Below are positions 1-5,333 of a stretch of DNA of 8,753 nucleotides, one piece after another. The stretch is from Alphaproteobacteria bacterium (GTDB lineage Bacteria > Pseudomonadota > Alphaproteobacteria > Sphingomonadales > Sphingomonadaceae). The notes beneath the pieces were generated by a model, which did not search any database, was not told the DNA's origin, and worked only from the letters and a program-made list of their open reading frames with translations. The translations under genes were made by a program, and so were the position numbers. The stretch is from the NCBI GenBank assembly GCA_028293005.1, contig JAQGLH010000103.1, forward strand, positions 1 to 8,753, given 5' to 3'. Positions within the stretch are counted from its first letter, which is position 1. The number at the start of each line of letters is the position of its first letter.

Positions 1-1
1 C

Positions 2-472
2 GTGATCGGCGCCTATTGGCTGCAGCACCATTATTCGGGCCGCATCTACGCCAAGAGCGATCACTGGTTCAGCGCGATCAACCTCCTGTTCCTGCTGGCC
101 ATCGTCGTCATCCCCTATCCAATACGAATCTGGTGCTTCCACCTCGGCACGCGTTTCGAGCCGGTCGCCTCGGCGACCCTGGTTGCCGGCCTTGCGCTGA
201 CCGCCTGCACCTGGATGGCCAAGTGGTTTTACGGAATGGCGGGCCGGCGGGTGATGGACCAACGGCTCGCGCCCGATTTCCTTCAGCAAATGACGCGTCG
301 CTACGGCATTGCGACGCTAATCCAGATCGCTGCAGTTCCGATCGCGATCGCGGCGCCGCGCGTTGGAGTGGCCATCGCTTTGCTGTTCGTCGCCTTCTTT
401 CTGCTGCCGCAGCCCAAGCCGCGCTACAATCCCGGAGAGGAGCCGACCGACGAGGAGAAATCGACCGAGTAG
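2..472 (+). CDS. TMEM175-family (DUF1211) membrane protein, C-terminal part
   Basis: The reading frame is open at the left window edge, so the N-terminus is missing; the first in-frame GTG is internal, not a start. About 156 residues are visible. The opening IGAYWLQHH matches the conserved IGIYWVNHH-type segment of the TMEM175/DUF1211 family, and the following stretch (residues about 24-45) has the hydrophobic helix ending in IPYPIRIW that corresponds to the family's FLPFPT-like segment. Further hydrophobic segments lie at about 54-75, 102-118 and 122-137, and the tail is charged and cytoplasmic-looking (EEPTDEEKSTE). Bacterial TMEM175 proteins are six-helix, potassium-permeable channels; the FSxxD filter motif in helix 1 would lie outside the window, so channel function cannot be judged. 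The next gene follows after 75 bases on the same strand. Family assignment is by motif recognition only. Confidence 0.72.
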   Translation: MIGAYWLQHHYSGRIYAKSDHWFSAINLLFLLAIVVIPYPIRIWCFHLGTRFEPVASATLVAGLALTACTWMAKWFYGMAGRRVMDQRLAPDFLQQMTRRYGIATLIQIAAVPIAIAAPRVGVAIALLFVAFFLLPQPKPRYNPGEEPTDEEKSTE

Positions 473-547
473 CTCTTGCGCGAGGTTGATCCAGAAGCAG
501 TAAGATGAGAGTGAGCACGGGCGTGGCGGCGGGCATTGGAAACGACG

Positions 548-1495
548 ATGTTTGAACGGGTGAAGCTGGCACGGCCGGGACTGTCCGTCGATGCCAGGCA
601 CGACGGGCGTCACACGCTTGGGCAGAGCTCATTGCACCGGGAGTCGATCCCTTTCACGGTGGCCTTGCCAGACGAAGGCTTGGCGATTGTGACCTACACC
701 TGGGTCAACGGCAACAGCGAGGCTGGCGCCGCGATTGCGTTGTTTGGCCCAGCGATCGGCGATCGTCCGATCGAAGCCCGCCTGCCCGATCGACCCGTCC
801 CTCCCGAGATGGATTTTTCGGATTGGCGGATCGACGAGTTCCAACTCAAGCAGGATCTGAAGTTTGGGCATGCCGAGGTTCACTGGCATGGCGAGCAGGC
901 GACGATCGACTTTGAGTTCGAAGGCTTGCACCCTCCTTATTCCTACGCCTCGAACGCCAAGGGTTGCCCCCGCTATTGCGCCACCGACCGGATCGAACAA
1001 TCAGGCTTCGCTCGTGGTACCGTTCGCATCGGCCAGCGAGTGATCGATTTCGACACCAACGCACATCGCGATCACAGCTGGGGAACGCGCGATTGGAAGG
1101 CCTTCCAGAATTATCGCTGGTTCAATGGCCAGGTGGGCGGTGAGGCCGCCGTGCATTTCTGGCATCTGCACGCGCTCGGGCGCACCGACATATACGGCTA
1201 TGTCTACAAGGATGGCCTCATGGCAGAGGTGACGAAGGTCGATGTCGATTGGTCGGGCGACAGCCAGTTCCGCCATCAAAGCGCGCATGCCGTCGTCTTC
1301 GACGAAGCAGGCCGGGAGACAATAGTCGACGCCAGTTTCTTCGCGCATTACCCGCTCGTTCCGGATCCGACGATTACCTTGATGGAAGGTGCTGCGCGAG
1401 TGACGATCGACGGCCGGCAAGGGGCCGGCTGGATGGAGATGGGTTGGGAGACGGACTACCTCCGGCACATCATCGCGCAAAGCCCGAACTATTGA
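548..1495 (+). CDS. CrtC/AttH-like protein (DUF7064/DUF7065 type)
   Basis: This 315-residue soluble protein has no signal peptide or membrane helix. Its landmark is HRDHSWGTRDW at residues 173-183, the RDxSWGxR signature of proteins related to hydroxyneurosporene synthase CrtC and AttH, which have a pair of lipocalin-like beta domains. Other aromatic-rich strands surround it (NYRWFNG at 188-194, HFWHLHALGRTDIYGYVY at 203-220). The C-terminus ends ETDYLRHI, also typical of the DUF7064 group. I place the start at ATG 548: GGAAA sits about 6 bases upstream, whereas the longer reading with TTG at 536 has no clear ribosome binding site and adds only four residues. Relatives are frequent in sphingomonads and mycobacteria, often beside lipid or terpenoid catabolic genes; the substrate is unknown. 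It converges on an XylM-like hydroxylase gene. A 13-base duplication copies its stop codon just downstream. Confidence 0.75.
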   Translation: MFERVKLARPGLSVDARHDGRHTLGQSSLHRESIPFTVALPDEGLAIVTYTWVNGNSEAGAAIALFGPAIGDRPIEARLPDRPVPPEMDFSDWRIDEFQLKQDLKFGHAEVHWHGEQATIDFEFEGLHPPYSYASNAKGCPRYCATDRIEQSGFARGTVRIGQRVIDFDTNAHRDHSWGTRDWKAFQNYRWFNGQVGGEAAVHFWHLHALGRTDIYGYVYKDGLMAEVTKVDVDWSGDSQFRHQSAHAVVFDEAGRETIVDASFFAHYPLVPDPTITLMEGAARVTIDGRQGAGWMEMGWETDYLRHIIAQSPNY

Positions 1496-1515
1496 GCGGC
1501 CCAACTATTGAGCGG
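1487..1515. repeat. 13-bp direct repeat spanning a stop codon
   Basis: AACTATTGAGCGG occurs at 1487-1499 and again at 1503-1515, a period of 16 bases. The first copy carries the last codons and TGA stop of the upstream gene, and the second places the same sequence in the 102-base convergent intergenic region. It looks like a short tandem duplication by replication slippage. The rest of this gap holds only weak inverted repeats (GACGAG at 1558-1563 with CTCGTC at 1573-1578), which could be a poor bidirectional terminator but lack a T run. Confidence 0.85.
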
Positions 1516-1597
1516 ATCGCTCGCTATTTCGCTGGCAAATGCCGGTGCCGACCTCCTGACGAGCACCTCATCCTCGTCCCGCTCTTTAGGCGAATTG

Positions 1598-2716
1598 CTA
1601 TAGCTTCTGGGCGATTGCTTCTTTTCCCGCGAACCAATCGGGCCAGCCGGCGGCGCGATTTTGCTGCCGCGCCAGTTCACGCTCGGCGGGCGAAGCTTGC
1701 GTCAAATCCCATTCGCGCAACGCGGGCATGATGATGAGCCGATGCCACAGCGGCGGAATTAGCGCCGAGATGAAGCAAACGAAGACGCTCGGCAGCTGCA
1801 CGGCATCGCGATCCGGCTTGAGTTCGTAATAGGGGACGTACGCGTTGAGATGGTGGCCAGCGTGGTTCGTGATTTCAAACGTCATCGCGCGGCTGAGACG
1901 ACCGAAGTGATTCCAAACATGTCGCTTCTCGATCGGCGCATCGGCGACGCGCACCTGACCATAATGCTGGAAATAATTGAAGCTCTCCAGCAGAAAACGG
2001 GCCAGAAGTGTTGCAGCGAAGCACGCGATGACGCCTTTCCAGCCGCCGATTAGGAACATCAGACCTTCGAATATCAATATCGCGCCCAGCGCCCGCCACA
2101 AGCGGTGGCTGAGCGACCACCGGCCCTTGCCGCGCTTTTCGAGCATGTCTGATTCTTTGCGCAGGGACGTCCGAAAACTATGCGCCATCGCTTTGAAGCC
2201 GAAGACGTACAACGTCTCTCCGCGGCGGGCAGTGTCGCCGTCCACGTCGGTGCCGACATCGAGATGATGGCCGACGACATGGGCGATGTCGCGCGTCGCA
2301 TCCAAATACATGACCTGCAGGCAAAGCCCGAGATTCCGCAGGAAGGCGCTGCGGCGATGGAACAGCTCATGGAACGCGGGGATTCCGACGATTGTCGCTA
2401 TCCAGCCGGTCGACAGCACCGCTCCGATCACGTTGAATGTGCCGAGACTGCTTTCGCCGACACGCAGCGCAAGCAAGCAGAAACATAGGAAGGCCAGAAG
2501 CGACGAAAGGATAACGGGAATGAACGCAAGTGCGAGATTATTCATCCGGCGCTCCGCCATGTATTTCGAGAGTAGGGTGTCCCCTGCCGCGAGCAAAGGG
2601 AGGGTGGCGAGGCCAAGCCAAACATAAGAGCCGCCAAGGACCAGGCCGGCGACGCCGAACAGCAAGGTTGCCGGTGAGAGATAATAGCGAAGATAATCGG
2701 TCATCTCAGATCTCAT
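1598..2716 (-). CDS. AlkB/XylM-type membrane di-iron monooxygenase
   Basis: This is an integral-membrane, non-haem di-iron hydroxylase that inserts oxygen into a hydrocarbon (alkane, alkyl side chain or terpenoid), using electrons from a ferredoxin or rubredoxin partner not present here. All histidine boxes are visible in order: HELFHR at residues 116-121, HVVGHHLDVGTDVD at 146-159, NYFQHYG at 247-253, and NHAGHH at 284-289. Hydrophobic helices are seen at about 15-45, 62-85, 95-115, 208-243 and 308-330. NYFQHYG, with Gln where AlkB has Glu, and the missing Glu before the second box (AHVVGHH) suit the xylene/cymene monooxygenase side better than classical AlkB. The 372-residue length is normal. 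The start at 2716 has no good ribosome binding site; an alternative ATG four codons in (2704) has GAG just upstream and may be the true start. It is transcribed alone and converges on the DUF7064-type gene. Substrate is not predictable. Confidence 0.88.
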   Translation of the reverse strand: MRSEMTDYLRYYLSPATLLFGVAGLVLGGSYVWLGLATLPLLAAGDTLLSKYMAERRMNNLALAFIPVILSSLLAFLCFCLLALRVGESSLGTFNVIGAVLSTGWIATIVGIPAFHELFHRRSAFLRNLGLCLQVMYLDATRDIAHVVGHHLDVGTDVDGDTARRGETLYVFGFKAMAHSFRTSLRKESDMLEKRGKGRWSLSHRLWRALGAILIFEGLMFLIGGWKGVIACFAATLLARFLLESFNYFQHYGQVRVADAPIEKRHVWNHFGRLSRAMTFEITNHAGHHLNAYVPYYELKPDRDAVQLPSVFVCFISALIPPLWHRLIIMPALREWDLTQASPAERELARQQNRAAGWPDWFAGKEAIAQKL

Positions 2717-3119
2717 GGTAAGCTGACGGGTAGCTGTGATTCAACGCAGGGCTTTTGAAAAACGACCATTCCTGAGTTTCGCATTCGCACGCCATGACAC
2801 CAAGGCTCTCCTTGACGAGCGGCCTCCCAATCACAGGAGGATACTCGCTTTGGTTTTATTGTCTAAACAGGACTAGCATGTCAGCATGCCAGAAAACAAC
2901 GTCCGGCGCTTGTCCATTGTTACAATCCGGATGAGCACTTCGGCCTGCAAAAGGTTCGGCCGGCCGTCGCCCATTCGGTCATAACGGGTGCTAAATGCGC
3001 GGCCCTACTCCCGTGCAACAGGATATCGTCAGCGCCGGCGTCGAGCCGCTCGAAATGCTCGCAAGCATCCGGGCGGGCGGAGCGGGCGCTGCCGTCGGCC
3101 GCACGGCGAACCTTCGGGA
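2717..3119. other. 403-base stretch without a convincing gene
   Basis: This lies between the start of the XylM-like gene and the end of the 50-aa gene of the aceA operon. The part at 2717-2919 is lower in GC than its surroundings and must hold the promoter of the hydroxylase on the minus strand. A weak minus-strand candidate, CTGACA at about 2881-2886 followed by AT-rich GACAAT-like sequence around 2860-2865, has a short 15-base spacer and is not called. A small inverted repeat at 2876-2889 overlaps it. The part at 2920-3119 is GC-rich and coding-like in one minus-strand frame, treated separately as a possible remnant. I see no tRNA, insertion sequence or strong terminator. Confidence 0.5.
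2876..2889. promoter_or_regulatory. GCATG inverted repeat, possible operator
   Basis: GCATG-TCAG-CATGC forms a 5-base inverted repeat with a 4-base centre, and AGCATG also occurs twice in direct orientation within it. It lies about 160 bases upstream of the XylM-like gene on that gene's promoter side and overlaps a weak -35-like CTGACA. Position and symmetry would suit a regulator binding site, but the repeat is short enough to arise by chance and no regulator gene is nearby. Confidence 0.25.
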
Positions 3120-3123
3120 TCAC
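2920..3123 (-). pseudogene. Possible gene remnant, LLM-oxidoreductase-like tail
   Basis: A 67-codon open frame begins at GTG 3123, overlapping the TGA of the 50-aa gene (GTGA), and ends with TAA at 2920-2922. Its middle section, ERLDAGADDILLHG followed by LAPVMTEW (about residues 24-48), reads like the C-terminal strand and helix of luciferase-like (LLM, F420/FMN-dependent) oxidoreductases, where an AGAD-hydrophobic pattern precedes the last helix. The residues before it are low-complexity Arg/Ala/Ser. It is far too short for that family and has no strong ribosome binding site. It could be a decayed 3' end left by a deletion, or chance reading of GC-rich DNA. The resemblance is a recollection of pattern, not a search result. 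Confidence 0.25.
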
Positions 3124-3272
3124 GATATTCGTCCGAGCCGATGATATAAATTGGCGAACTTCGCCGCTTCTGGTTTTGCACCGACCTCCTTGAGGTAGTG
3201 CAAAACAGCTGTTCTGATCAGCTGGAAATCTTCCGATGCGAAAACGGCGCGTGATCGTTGCGGCTCGGTCAT
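3120..3272 (-). CDS. Small 50-aa protein downstream of aceA, unknown function
   Basis: I do not recognise this gene, but it looks real. ATG at 3272 is preceded by AGAGGAG at 3281-3287 with an 8-base spacer, one of the best ribosome binding sites in the window, and lies 20 bases after the aceA stop codon on the same strand. The product is 50 residues, soluble and slightly basic. After a short Arg-containing N-terminus (MTEPQRSR) it carries FASEDFQLIRTAVLHYL (11-27), an amphipathic helix, then a second helical part with PEAAKFANLYHRLGRI (34-49). The pattern suggests two helices forming a small helical hairpin. No metal site, Cys pair or membrane segment is seen. Operon position suggests a role linked to isocitrate lyase or to its regulation, which is inference only. 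Confidence 0.7.
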   Translation of the reverse strand: MTEPQRSRAVFASEDFQLIRTAVLHYLKEVGAKPEAAKFANLYHRLGRIS

Positions 3273-3280
3273 TGGCTTCA

Positions 3281-3287
3281 CTCCTCT
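3281..3287 (-). promoter_or_regulatory. Shine-Dalgarno site of the 50-aa gene
   Basis: AGAGGAG on the minus strand, 8 bases before ATG 3272. It fixes the start of the small gene and is the main reason for calling it, since the 20-base gap after aceA is otherwise fully accounted for by this site and its spacer. Confidence 0.7.
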
Positions 3288-3292
3288 TGCTG

Positions 3293-4582
3293 TCATTCAG
3301 CTGCGATGGTGCGGTTTTGGAACTGATCGGCTTCGGTGGATTGGCGGAGCGCGACGGTTGAAGCCTTGCCGCCGGAGACGGCCTCAGCGACAAGATCGAA
3401 GTAGCCGGTGCCAACCTCTCGCTGGTGGCGCGTCGTCGTGTAACCATGACGCTCGCTCGCGAATTCGGCGCGCTGCAAATCGACATAGGCAGCCATTCCG
3501 CGATCACGATAACCGCGCGCGAGTTCGAACATGCCGTGGTTGAGTTGATGAAACCCCGCCAAGGTGACGAACTGGAACTTGTAGCCCATTGCCCCGAGCT
3601 CACGCTGAAAGCGCGCGACGGTGGCCTCGTCCAGCTTCGCTTCCCAATTGAAGCTTGGCGAACAATTATACGCCATCATCTTGCCCGGATGAACCTTCTG
3701 CACCGCCTCCGCGAACCTCTTCGCGTCGTCGAGATTGGGATTGCTCGTCTCCCACCAGATGAGGTCGGCATGTTCAGCGAAGGCAATGCCGCGTTTGATG
3801 CAATGGTCGACGCCCGTGCCAGGCCTAAGCCGGAAGAAGCCTTCCGAGGTGCGCTCACCCGTCAGCCATTCTCGATCGCGCTCGTCGATGTCGGACGTCA
3901 ACAACCTCGCGCTTTCAGCGTCCGTGCGAGCGATAAGCACGGTTGACACACCGCAAACATCCGCAGCGAGCCGCGCTGCCTCGAGATTGCGAATATGGGC
4001 TTGGGTGGGGATGAGAACCTTGCCACCGAGATGGCCGCACTTTTTCTCCGAAGCGAGCTGGTCTTCGAAATGAACGCCGGCGGCCCCCGCCTCGATATAC
4101 GCCTTCATGATCTCGAAGCAGTTGAGCGGTCCTCCGAACCCCGCCTCCGCGTCCGCAATGATCGGGGCGAACCAATCACGCGACACACTGCCCTCACTAT
4201 GCTCGATCTGATCCGCGCGCTGCAGCGTCCGATTGATCCTACGGCACAACTCCGGCCCAGCATTGGAAGGATAGAGCGATTGATCGGGGTACATCGCGCC
4301 GGCAGTGTTAGCGTCAGCTGCGACTTGCCAGCCCGACAGATAAATGGCTTCGAGACCGGCACGCACCATCTGCATCGCCTGATTGCCCGATAGCGCACCA
4401 AGCGCATGGACATGGTCGCGGGACTGGAGGAGGTGCCAAAGGCGCTCGGCACCGCGTCGGGCGAGTGTATGATCGATCGGAAACGACCCTCGCAGCTGCT
4501 CGACGGCGGCCGAAGTGTAGCTTCGGCGAATGCCGTCGAACCGTCCGGGAGGAGCGGAAACCAAAGTCGTGAAGTCAGTCAT
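3293..4582 (-). CDS. aceA: Isocitrate lyase
   Basis: AceA cleaves isocitrate to glyoxylate and succinate, the first step of the glyoxylate shunt, in the cytoplasm as a Mg-dependent tetramer. The 429-residue length matches the bacterial enzyme (E. coli about 434). The catalytic loop is [11 protein letters not shown] at residues 180-190, with Cys182 as the catalytic base; the usual sequence is KKCGHMGGK, so Met is replaced by Leu at 185, a mild change. Also visible are [10 protein letters not shown] (83-92), the metal and substrate region [10 protein letters not shown] (142-151), ARTDAESA (218-225), NCSPSFNW (306-313), TLAGFHQLN (340-348), and the C-terminal STEADQF (415-421). ATG 4582 is preceded by GGAG with a 6-base spacer. 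It is the second gene of an attenuator-controlled operon: the IlvM-like gene ends 30 bases upstream and a 50-aa gene starts 20 bases downstream. Malate synthase is not in the window. Confidence 0.97.
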   Translation of the reverse strand: MTDFTTLVSAPPGRFDGIRRSYTSAAVEQLRGSFPIDHTLARRGAERLWHLLQSRDHVHALGALSGNQAMQMVRAGLEAIYLSGWQVAADANTAGAMYPDQSLYPSNAGPELCRRINRTLQRADQIEHSEGSVSRDWFAPIIADAEAGFGGPLNCFEIMKAYIEAGAAGVHFEDQLASEKKCGHLGGKVLIPTQAHIRNLEAARLAADVCGVSTVLIARTDAESARLLTSDIDERDREWLTGERTSEGFFRLRPGTGVDHCIKRGIAFAEHADLIWWETSNPNLDDAKRFAEAVQKVHPGKMMAYNCSPSFNWEAKLDEATVARFQRELGAMGYKFQFVTLAGFHQLNHGMFELARGYRDRGMAAYVDLQRAEFASERHGYTTTRHQREVGTGYFDLVAEAVSGGKASTVALRQSTEADQFQNRTIAAE

Positions 4583-4612
4583 AGCAATCTCCGTTGGTGG
4601 AACAGGGGGCGG

Positions 4613-4864
4613 TCATCGTCTGGATTTGGCGCGGTGAATTACCTCGATAATGCTCTCGAGCCGGAGCAAGTCGTCGCGGAGCGCGTCGAGCTCACACCCG
4701 TCGCCGTAGCCGTCGAGCTCCACCGTCAGCGTGGCTCGTTGCTCACCGCCGCACGGGATCAAGCGGAGGCCTCGGAGCCAAAAGCCCGCGTCACCAATTA
4801 CCTCGAGGATGTTCGGAACAGCCGTCGTGTCGGGTTGGAACTCGACGTGAATGCAATCAGACAT
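4613..4864 (-). CDS. IlvM-like ACT-domain protein (orphan)
   Basis: An 83-residue single ACT-fold protein. Its layout follows the small subunit of acetolactate synthase II (IlvM): a first strand CIHVEFQPDT (4-13), a helix VPNILEVIGDAGFWLRGLRL (16-35) like IlvM's ERVLRVVRHRGFHVCSMNM, a strand ATLTVEL (44-50), a second helix ELDALRDDLLRL (58-69) and a last strand SIIEVIH (71-77). As in IlvM, the ENxxGVL glycine motif of valine-sensing IlvN/IlvH subunits is absent. IlvM normally follows its catalytic subunit IlvG, but no large subunit is present here. ATG 4864 is chosen because AGGA lies 9 bases upstream; a longer reading from TTG 4888 would start inside the terminator T tract. It is the first gene after the attenuator and is followed 30 bases later by aceA. 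It may regulate an enzyme encoded elsewhere, or be a relic of a lost ilvGM operon. The exact family remains open. Confidence 0.75.
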   Translation of the reverse strand: MSDCIHVEFQPDTTAVPNILEVIGDAGFWLRGLRLIPCGGEQRATLTVELDGYGDGCELDALRDDLLRLESIIEVIHRAKSRR

Positions 4865-4883
4865 GAGCTTGATTCCTAGTGCA

Positions 4884-4923
4884 GACAAAGAAAAACCCCC
4901 GCTCCGGGTGGGGAGCGGGGGTT
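4884..4923 (-). terminator. Rho-independent terminator acting as attenuator
   Basis: On the minus strand, AACCCCCGCTCC pairs perfectly with GGAGCGGGGGTT (arms 4912-4923 and 4894-4905) as a 12-bp, very GC-rich stem with a 6-base loop, followed directly by TTTTTCTTTG. The plus strand has no T run after the hairpin, so it acts on minus-strand transcripts only. It stands 31 bases after the leader-peptide stop codon and about 20 bases before the start of the IlvM-like gene, exactly where an attenuator belongs. There is no complete upstream gene for it to end other than the leader peptide. Confidence 0.9.
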
Positions 4924-4979
4924 CTGATTTCCGATCTATTTTTGGTTCAGATCATTAGCCAGAGCCGGGCGCCACTCCC
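4911..4979 (-). promoter_or_regulatory. Candidate antiterminator pairing
   Basis: GGGAGTGG in the leader-peptide coding region (4972-4979) can pair with CCGCTCCC (4911-4918), which covers most of the upstream arm of the terminator: 8 base pairs including one G-U. The two structures are mutually exclusive. The first arm lies 11 bases past the control codons, so a ribosome stalled on them would leave it free to pair (readthrough), whereas a ribosome reaching the leader stop at 4955 would mask it (termination). The pairing was worked out by eye and its stability not computed. Confidence 0.55.
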
Positions 4980-5092
4980 GTTGGGAATTTCGCTACGACT
5001 ACTGCTGCTGCTCCCGACGCGACGAACGCACGCGCGCCGCTGCTGATCGCGGTGTGGTGGCTATGGGCCGACAGGAGTGTTTCGTTGATCAT
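4955..5092 (-). CDS. Attenuator leader peptide with Ala/Val control codons
   Basis: A 45-residue peptide starting MINETLLSAHSHH and ending in TAA at 4955-4957. Residues 28-34 are Ala-Ala-Ala-Val-Val-Val-Ala (4991-5011; GCA GCA GCA GTA GTC GTA then GCG), a run of control codons like those in branched-chain amino acid leader peptides such as E. coli IlvL or IvbL. The role is regulatory: slow translation through the run when charged valyl- or alanyl-tRNA is scarce would let transcription pass the terminator into the ilvM-like/aceA operon. There is no good Shine-Dalgarno site directly before the ATG; the nearest purine-rich bases are GGA about 7 bases upstream. Translation may be leaderless, as with Sinorhizobium trpL. 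The peptide itself probably has no function. Confidence rests on the combination of codon run, terminator and antiterminator. Confidence 0.78.
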   Translation of the reverse strand: MINETLLSAHSHHTAISSGARAFVASGAAAVVVAKFPTGVAPGSG

Positions 5093-5100
5093 TTCAATGT

Positions 5101-5129
5101 CCGGTATCCTGATTCGCACAACCGGTCAA
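5101..5129 (-). promoter_or_regulatory. Candidate promoter for the leader/ilvM-like/aceA operon
   Basis: Minus-strand TTGACC (5124-5129) is a good -35 element. With a 17-base spacer the -10 position is TACCGG (5101-5106), a weak match keeping only the first TA. Initiation would fall about 7 bases further, near 5094, almost at the leader ATG at 5092, giving a leaderless or nearly leaderless transcript. No terminator is visible between the BKACE operon and this point, so readthrough from upstream is a possible second source of transcripts. Confidence 0.35.
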
Positions 5130-5139
5130 TAAAGCTTCA

Positions 5140-5316
5140 TCATCGCGACCATACGTCCGCGTGCGCAGACCAGATGCTGCCGTGGCTATTCTTACCATTG
5201 TAATGATGCAGGCTCAGTTGTGGTCTACAACTACGACTGATTGGATCGAAGACCTCGCCCTGTCGCTTGCCCGGCGCATAGCAGGCGCCACCGATGAAAT
5301 GATCGGCCTTACGCAT
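5140..5316 (-). pseudogene. mmsA: N-terminal fragment of methylmalonate-semialdehyde dehydrogenase
   Basis: After ATG 5316 the frame reads MRKADHFIGGACYAPGKR, then GEVFDP. This matches the start of CoA-acylating methylmalonate-semialdehyde dehydrogenases (DHFI-G-G..., then (D/E)VF(D/N)P at the expected distance). Resemblance stops after about residue 27 (near 5236). The frame runs on to a TGA at 5140-5142 with sequence unlike any aldehyde dehydrogenase and lower in GC. The full enzyme is about 500 residues, so over 90% is gone. The ATG lies 17 bases after the crotonase stop codon on the same strand, so it was probably the next gene of the BKACE operon. The full MmsA oxidises methylmalonate or malonate semialdehyde to propionyl- or acetyl-CoA in valine and related catabolism. 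Another aldehyde dehydrogenase is possible as the source. Confidence 0.6.
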
Positions 5317-5333
5317 GCCTGATGCCGGCTTCG

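Noticed and set aside
536..547. TTG 536 as start of the CrtC/AttH-like gene
   Set aside because: GGAAA just after it serves as a ribosome binding site for ATG 548, and the four extra residues add no family similarity.
2801..2814. CAAGG-CTCT-CCTTG inverted repeat as a terminator
   Set aside because: The 5-bp stem has no T run on either strand and is not at the end of a convincing gene.
2920..3603. 227-codon minus-strand open frame overlapping the aceA 3' end
   Set aside because: Most of it is an out-of-frame reading of aceA and of the 50-aa gene. Only its last 67 codons lie outside other genes, and these are listed as a weak remnant.
4865..4888. TTG 4888 as start of the IlvM-like gene
   Set aside because: It lies in the T tract of the terminator and has no ribosome binding site; ATG 4864 has AGGA at good spacing and fits the length of IlvM-type proteins.
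4923..4953. GATCT/AGATC and TCTGA/TCAGA inverted repeats between leader stop and terminator
   Set aside because: The stems are short and AT-containing and overlap each other; they may be minor RNA hairpins but are not needed for the attenuator model.
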